DNA of 64,000 nt from Girardinichthys multiradiatus. Its lineage: Eukaryota > Chordata > Actinopteri > Cyprinodontiformes > Goodeidae. Each line of letters starts with the position of its first letter. The stretch's first letter is position 1. Made by a program: the position numbers and the translations under genes. The notes beneath the pieces were generated by a model. It saw nothing but the letters and a program-made list of their open reading frames with translations. It searched no databases and had not been told where the DNA came from. Shown here in pieces: positions 58,857 through 64,000 of the stretch. The stretch lies in assembly GCF_021462225.1 (NCBI RefSeq), contig NC_061794.1, positions 46,920,414-46,984,413 on the forward strand. The letters are read 5' to 3'.

Positions 58857-59574
58857 CCAAGCGACAGCACGGAACCTGTGTTGTCATGGCAACACTTCAC
58901 TTGACTTCTGTGACCACCTTCCTGCCCCCCCTCTTTTCCTCCTTCTTCCTGCCCCTCCCTTCCCAGGCGTCTCCTGGCAACAGCCTCCTCCCACCTTTCC
59001 CTTTCTCTTCCTCTTCCTCATCGGCGGAGCTGAGTTTATCATTCAAACCGAGGATGGAGAGCAGAAGGAGTGTGAGAAGAAACCACACGAGGGTAGAAAA
59101 CCTTCATCTGCGTTCACAGCCCGAAAACTGTAGTCTTGGAATATTTTTGTAGGTTAGATAGTGAGGAAATTTCAAAAACACTTTTAAACACAGCTGAATT
59201 TCAACATTTAGAAAGCAGGATCATAAAAGTAGACTTTTTACTATTTTTGTAACATTTGGCATTAAACTTTATCCATTGTTGCAAAATATTTGGTGGAAAA
59301 TACCTTCCAGGCATAAAACACGTCATAATTCAGCAGAAAGTGGCAGGGAAACAAGGATAGTGACTGTTCAGAGCTCTAAAATATTTACTTTTTCAGCATA
59401 GACTTTTGCACAAATTTCTGTCCGTGGTAGAAAAATGTCAAGCTGTTCCAGAGTTACATCTGAAAATATACATGCATAAAAAATTATATTTTAAGAATTG
59501 TGACATTTTTTTTTATTTTAGAAAACTGTAACTTTAACAAACTTTCCCCTGACCTCACCTTTAACTAGGAGATT
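58857..59574. other. No supported gene
   Basis: 58916-58966 is a strong pyrimidine tract ending in CCCAG, an acceptor look-alike. A Ser-rich frame follows, but no good donor ends it, so no exon is called. The rest is AT-rich. Confidence 0.4.
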
Positions 59575-60115
59575 TTAGTATGCAGAGGAGTTCATGGTTG
59601 TCTCACTGAGTACAAGGTGCAAAGCAAGCCCACATCATCAGCCCTCCACCACCATGCTTGGAAGTTGGTATGAGGTGTTTGTGCTGATATGCTGTTTGGT
59701 TTCCTCCAGAGTTTGGTGCTGTGCATTATGGGTAAACATCTCTGCTTTGGTCTGTAGTTATACCCCACAATCCAACAGCTCTTTGAACCACCTTTAGCTA
59801 CAATAACGCACAGAGGTCATTTTCTGTATGATTTAATTCGTCTCTCAAGATGCTGTAGAAGAAATTTGTGTCACTCTTCGCCGACACTTTGCTTCAGGTA
59901 ATTGAAATTTGCAGACATGTTTCTGCAAAGCTCTCTTAGCCTTCCACCAAGCCATTTTGATCAGGCTGAAGTCCGGACTTTGACTAGGCTGTTGCATTGT
60001 TTTCTTTTTCAGACATTATATGGTAGATTTGGCGTTCATGTCTCTGTCATGTGGCTGCAAAGCAAGCCCAAATCATCAGTCCTCCACCACCGTGCCTGAA
60101 GGTTGGTTTTCCGTT
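59575..60115 (-). mobile_element. Two Tc1 remnants, head to tail
   Basis: GCAAAGCAAGCCCACATCAT followed by CAGCCCTCCACCACCATGCT (59621-59660) is repeated as GCAAAGCAAGCCCAAATCAT plus CAGTCCTCCACCACCGTGCC (60057-60096). On the minus strand these encode the GGG-block before the VWG motif of a Tc1 transposase. CCACCTTTAGCTACAATAAC and GACTTTGACTAGGCTGTTGC between them are N- or C-terminal blocks of the same family. Two deletion-bearing copies, or one internally duplicated copy. Confidence 0.7.
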
Positions 60116-62377
60116 TCAGAGTTGGAAAACAATTTAGGCATCAAACATTTAAAAATAGTCTGTATATTATCATTTTCTGTCATGTATTTAAGAAATCCGT
60201 GTAATAAACCTTCAAGAATTTCATTCCTCCAGCTCATGAGAGGTACACTTTTTATGGGGTGCCTCATTTTATGTAAACTATGCTTTGTGTAGCCATGTTA
60301 TAAAATCTTAGGAACTTGAAAGATTTTTGTAACAAAATAAATGTTGAGTAAATGTTTTGCTGTTATTGGTAACAAGGCCGTGTGCTTGTTGTGGGACACA
60401 TTCGGGGGATTATTTCTGTCATTTAAAATGTGTTGATGGTTAAACTTATTGTTTTAACAGTTACAGCAGAAACATTTTAACAAAACCATAAAAAATGTTT
60501 TTATGACTTATGCCAAAGGCTTTCATTTGACATACAAGAATGTGGGACTATAGAACAAAATGTTGTTTTATGTTGCGGTGAAATCTGTTTGGTGTTCTAA
60601 ATATGAACAGATTTTCCTAAAACTATATTAATATTTTGTCTATAATTAAGTATAATTCACAGAATAAGTGTGTTTTCTCCATGAATTATTAAAATTTTAT
60701 TGGCAGGACATAAAATGTCCTCTGATTCAGTAATGGCCCTGGCGTGAGTTTGGAAATGACCTTTTAACCTTTCCCAGGATGATGAGCTGCATCAGTTGCT
60801 TCCCTAAGGTTATTGCTGATGTCTCTCCGACTTGACATTGTGCTAACACAGACCCCTGCATGACATTTTCTTGCATTTGCTGAGTTAATCCCTCCTAAAT
60901 CCTTCAACCTGCAGCAGCTGTCAGACTCATATTTGACTTCACTTTGTTAATAAGCAGCAAAGCTAAATGATTTTATTTTCTATAATTGCCTTTTTGAACC
61001 ACAACACTTTCTTATTCATTTCAGTTTCCATCTGAAAGTCCTTCTAAATCTGCTTTTGCCAACATGGAAGTGGCTGTAAAGGCTGAGTTCGAAAACTCGT
61101 CGGGAGTTATTTGGCAGGTTAAAAACCGTTTCTTTGACTGAACACAGAAACACGGCGAGGGAGGGTCAAACAGAAAGTGAACATGAAAAAACAGAAACTA
61201 TGGAGGAGGAAGATGAAATCATCGGTGAATAATGGATGTGAAGAAAGTGGGAAATGAATAAAGGGAGGAAAAGCTGCTGTTTGCATTATTAATCAAATTT
61301 TCTTCCTCTTATCATCTCTCCTCCTTCATTCATTTTCTTCTCCTTCACTCCTCCATTCCTTAAGTTCTTCTTCATGTTTAGGTTTAGGTTTTTCTTTGAA
61401 TTGTCTGACCAGCAAGCAGTTACTGTTTAAAGTGCACATCGACAAATAGATTTCTTTAGATTCTGACGTTTTAGATCATTTCTGGATGAGGACTGTCTGC
61501 TAACTGATTTGGCAGAATTGCTGAGTCATGATATTATCAGTATGGTTGTTGTTGGCTGTGTATCCCTATTGCAAGCTGTATGTTTGTCACATTATTTCCT
61601 ATTTACTGGCCTGAAAATGTTGCTCAGTTTTAATTGTGAAAAGATGAAGAATCCAGACAGAATCAAGTTGAACTTTTAAAGCATCTTCCTACCATTGATT
61701 GAGTTTTTATGGGTCCCATTTGATCTTTTATATTTTTTAAGAAAAGCCCGTCTTGATGTTTCATGTTGTCTTGAAAAATGATCAAACTTTGTGCAGGTTT
61801 CTGTTCTTCATAAAGTTCAAAACCTAAGAAAGCTGGATGATCTGTTGACAAACTGAAGGAGAGAAGAATGATGGGGGGGCTGGAGGAAGATGAGGGTAGC
61901 GGCTTATGACAACTAACGATGAATTATAGAAGCTTGTCCCCGAGCTGAAGAGTCACTGTGGGGGAGGATGGATGGACGGATGCTAAAGCATAGAGAGATA
62001 TGCAGGGAGACTAAAAAGCAGACAATCTTAGATGCCAATGAGGAGAACTGGGGCAAATTAAGAAGAGTGGAGGATAAAGGGATGACACTAAGTGGAAGGG
62101 AAGTGGACAAAGAAGAATGTGTGGGTCACTTTGTCACTGAGCGCAACAAAACAATAACTGCAAACCCCTTGACTCCCGTTACCATGGAAACCAAGGGGAA
62201 GCACTTTTATGTTTCACACTTTGTTGCCCACGGTAACTGTCCTGGGATTGAGAGAGCGAGAATAATTATTGAGCGACAACGAACAGAGTTAGTGCTGAAA
62301 CAGCTGCTAGAGCGCACCTGATCTGCAGGTCCGTTAGGACAAATGACCCGGTTTGATCCGGCCGTTCAGGAAAAACA
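60116..62377. other. No gene seen
   Basis: No exon or element recognised. A 117-codon + strand frame (61968-62321) is basic and lacks known motifs or splice signals. Confidence 0.4.
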
Positions 62378-62385
62378 CTCTGACT

Positions 62386-62749
62386 CAGGGCTGCAACTAA
62401 CAGTTATTTTGCTAATTGATTAATCTGTTGATTATTTTTTCAATTAACTGATAAAAAATGTATAGAAAAGGCTTCTTATTAGGAGATTTTTTTCCAAAAT
62501 TTGAGGCAGGTGAAGCTAAAGCTGCCACTGGAGGAGTTCTGGGTAGAGCAGATTTACAGACACAGAAGGTTTTTCATCTTAAATGATAAATGTAGATATT
62601 TTTGTGCAGTTTTGGCCTAATTGCTGCTCTGAGTGGGTTGTTCTCTCAGCAGATGGCATGTTTTTAGAACTAAATTAGTTGTCGATTATTTCAATAATCG
62701 ATTATCACAATATTTATCATGATAAATCAAATTAATTATTTCAGCCTTA
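62386..62749. mobile_element. hAT MITE, 364 bp, TSD CTCTGACT
   Basis: Begins CAGGGCTGCAACTAACAGTT and ends with AATTATTTCAGCCTTA. Subterminal ATTATTTCAATAATCGATTA motifs are typical of a high-copy fish hAT MITE. A perfect 8-bp duplication, CTCTGACT, flanks it (62378-62385 and 62750-62757). No coding capacity. Confidence 0.9.
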
Positions 62750-62757
62750 CTCTGACT

Positions 62758-63869
62758 GTTAATAAAAGAAAAAACAATCAAGTTTGGATGTAACGAATGG
62801 TTCCACTCATCATGAAAATAATTTATTGAGCCTGTTCTTTTTTCTTTTTTTCATTGATTTTGAAAATGAAGAATCTGCAGCACAAGCTTGAATTTAATGA
62901 GGATTGTCTCTGATCCACACAGGTTCTCATTTCTAACATACATGCGTTCTTCAGCGTGTACACACACCCAGACACATATACAGCCTGACGGATAAAACTT
63001 TGACTTTGTTAGATGTTCCAGCAGGACAGCAATCCCAGACTCATATCAGGACTGGTTTTGTCCTGGATAATCCAGACCAACATTAAGGTCCGTCCTGACA
63101 TATCCCAAATATTAGTGTGTGTGTGTTTCTATGTACATATTTCAGCCTGTGTGTAATTTAGAGATGCTCTTTTTTCATTCAGTTAGTCCCGGTTCGGTCT
63201 AATAGATCAGTGGATGTTCTGCTGTGGCTGGAAAACAATTTAGTGCATTACCGCCACCTTGTGGTTGCTTTGTTAGCAGCACATCACTGTTATCAAAACG
63301 ATTGCTGTTCATATCTGCACACACTAAAAACTACTTAAACATTTGGAAAATGTCTGCACCAACCTACTGTGTTCTGTGGACTGAAGAAAAGCCTTTATGC
63401 TGGGTCTATTACATTTGTTTTTCATGAAGTCAACAGATTCGAGAACGGCTTAGGAGATATTTATAAGGAATCAATTTATTTTCCGATATTTATATTGTTG
63501 TTTCAAACCCTTCATAATTAACAGCAAATTTAGGTCAATGCAGCAGCATTCAGAGAAGGGCTGCTGATAAAGGACAGACCTTAACAATAAAGGGTGATAA
63601 TCAGTCATGTTATATTCATCAGTATTTTCCTGTCCCTCATGTGTGGGAGTTGTCTGGTTTATTAGGAGCTAAACAGCCCCCAGACTGAGAGCAGGAAACT
63701 TGTTTCTTAGAGGTTGGTTTTGATCAATTCAATAAAAATAAGATCAGGATTCTTAGTCCTTCTTATTTGTCCTGGAGAAATCCGAGAGGGCTTTCCTGAA
63801 CATGGAATAATTAACCAAATCTGTGTTTCTATAGACACATAAATCTGTTCTCAGGTCTGTTGTTCTTAC
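62758..63869. other. Intron-like, no gene seen
   Basis: AT-rich with a short GTGT tract near 63115-63125. Nothing else recognised up to the GC-rich edge. Confidence 0.4.
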
Positions 63870-64000
63870 CTGTTTGCTTCCTGAGAGGAACATTTGTTTG
63901 AATATTGAGTCGTTTTGCCGCCGGCGGTTTCCCCCCACACGGCCTGCTGCCCCCGAGGCTGCAGAGCATCACGCCGTTCAGACGCCTGTTGGCTGTCGCT
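63870..64000 (-). CDS. Possible coding exon at right edge (partial)
   Basis: Unrecognised. On the minus strand a GC- and CpG-rich stretch ends in AAACAG followed by GTAAGA, a consensus 5' splice donor (intron from 63869 downward). Two of three frames are open across all 131 bases. The more protein-like one contains RRLNGVMLCSLGG, GGKPPAAKRL and NIQTNVPLRKQT and would end in phase 1. Alternatively, on the + strand GAGGCTGCAG at 63955-63964 could be an acceptor for an exon continuing past the edge. The strand is therefore not settled, and the evidence is one splice-like motif plus composition. Confidence 0.3.

Noticed and set aside
58368..58887. CVCVCV/HTHTHT frames
   Set aside because: Translations of GT/AC microsatellites, not proteins. 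The same holds at 3734-4034 and 51161-51373.
58916..59150. Exon after the pyrimidine tract ending CCCAG at 58966
   Set aside because: A good acceptor look-alike, but no convincing donor follows, and the frame that would match the phase of the CCPA exons has a stop after HRRS.

Overview
The window looks like non-coding, repeat-rich DNA of a teleost fish, probably a percomorph. The evidence is the mobile-element set: many Tc1/mariner remnants, a Rex1/L2-lineage retrotransposon, fish-type L1 and L2-like LINE pieces, hAT derivatives, tRNA-derived SINEs, and GATGG, GT and CT/CA microsatellites. There are no ribosome binding sites, operons or long cellular reading frames. The species call is inference; the sequence shows only the repeat families.

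Layout. 1-1.7 kb: LINE fragment. 1.7-2.2 kb: hairpin-rich stretch with a perfect 23-bp palindrome. 3.9-6.4 kb: Tc1 element carrying an L1 3' end and sitting inside a GT/AT microsatellite. 6.7-10.5 kb: Tc1 scrap, a hAT element with a BED-finger exon, a GATGG array and a Tc1-derived MITE inside GCTAA-rich DNA. 10.7 kb and 20.5 kb: two small candidate exons on the + strand. 12.5-16.5 kb: SINE, LINE 3' half, then a three-level nest (long-TIR DNA element, interspersed repeat, solo LTR). 18.5-19.3 kb: two Tc1 pieces. 22.1-26.9 kb: another three-level nest (Tc1, Tc1, Rex1-like LINE) holding the only long open frame, a reverse transcriptase of about 700 codons. 28.0-29.5 kb: degenerate satellite with a period near 200 bp. 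30.8-31.4 kb: MITE. 32-39 kb: almost featureless. 39.2-42.8 kb: Tc1 remnants, one with a hAT MITE. 46.4-49.4 kb: a 3-kb array of a 17-bp unit. 50.6 kb: SINE. 56.2 kb: second solo LTR. 58.4-58.9 kb: GT tracts around a repeat. 59.6-60.1 kb: Tc1 pieces. 62.4 kb: hAT MITE. 63.9-64.0 kb: GC-rich edge with a possible exon.

The best evidence for host coding is the pair of exons at 10680-10916 and 20460-20531. Both have pyrimidine-tract acceptors, both start and end in the same codon phase, and both encode HQ(Y/F)CCPA with mostly synonymous differences. I do not recognise the protein. If they are real, the first 20 kb or more belongs to a + strand gene with large introns, and the transposons are intronic passengers. 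No new multi-gene system is visible. The most unusual structures are the phase-perfect 17-bp array, the exon pair, the palindrome and the long-TIR nest.
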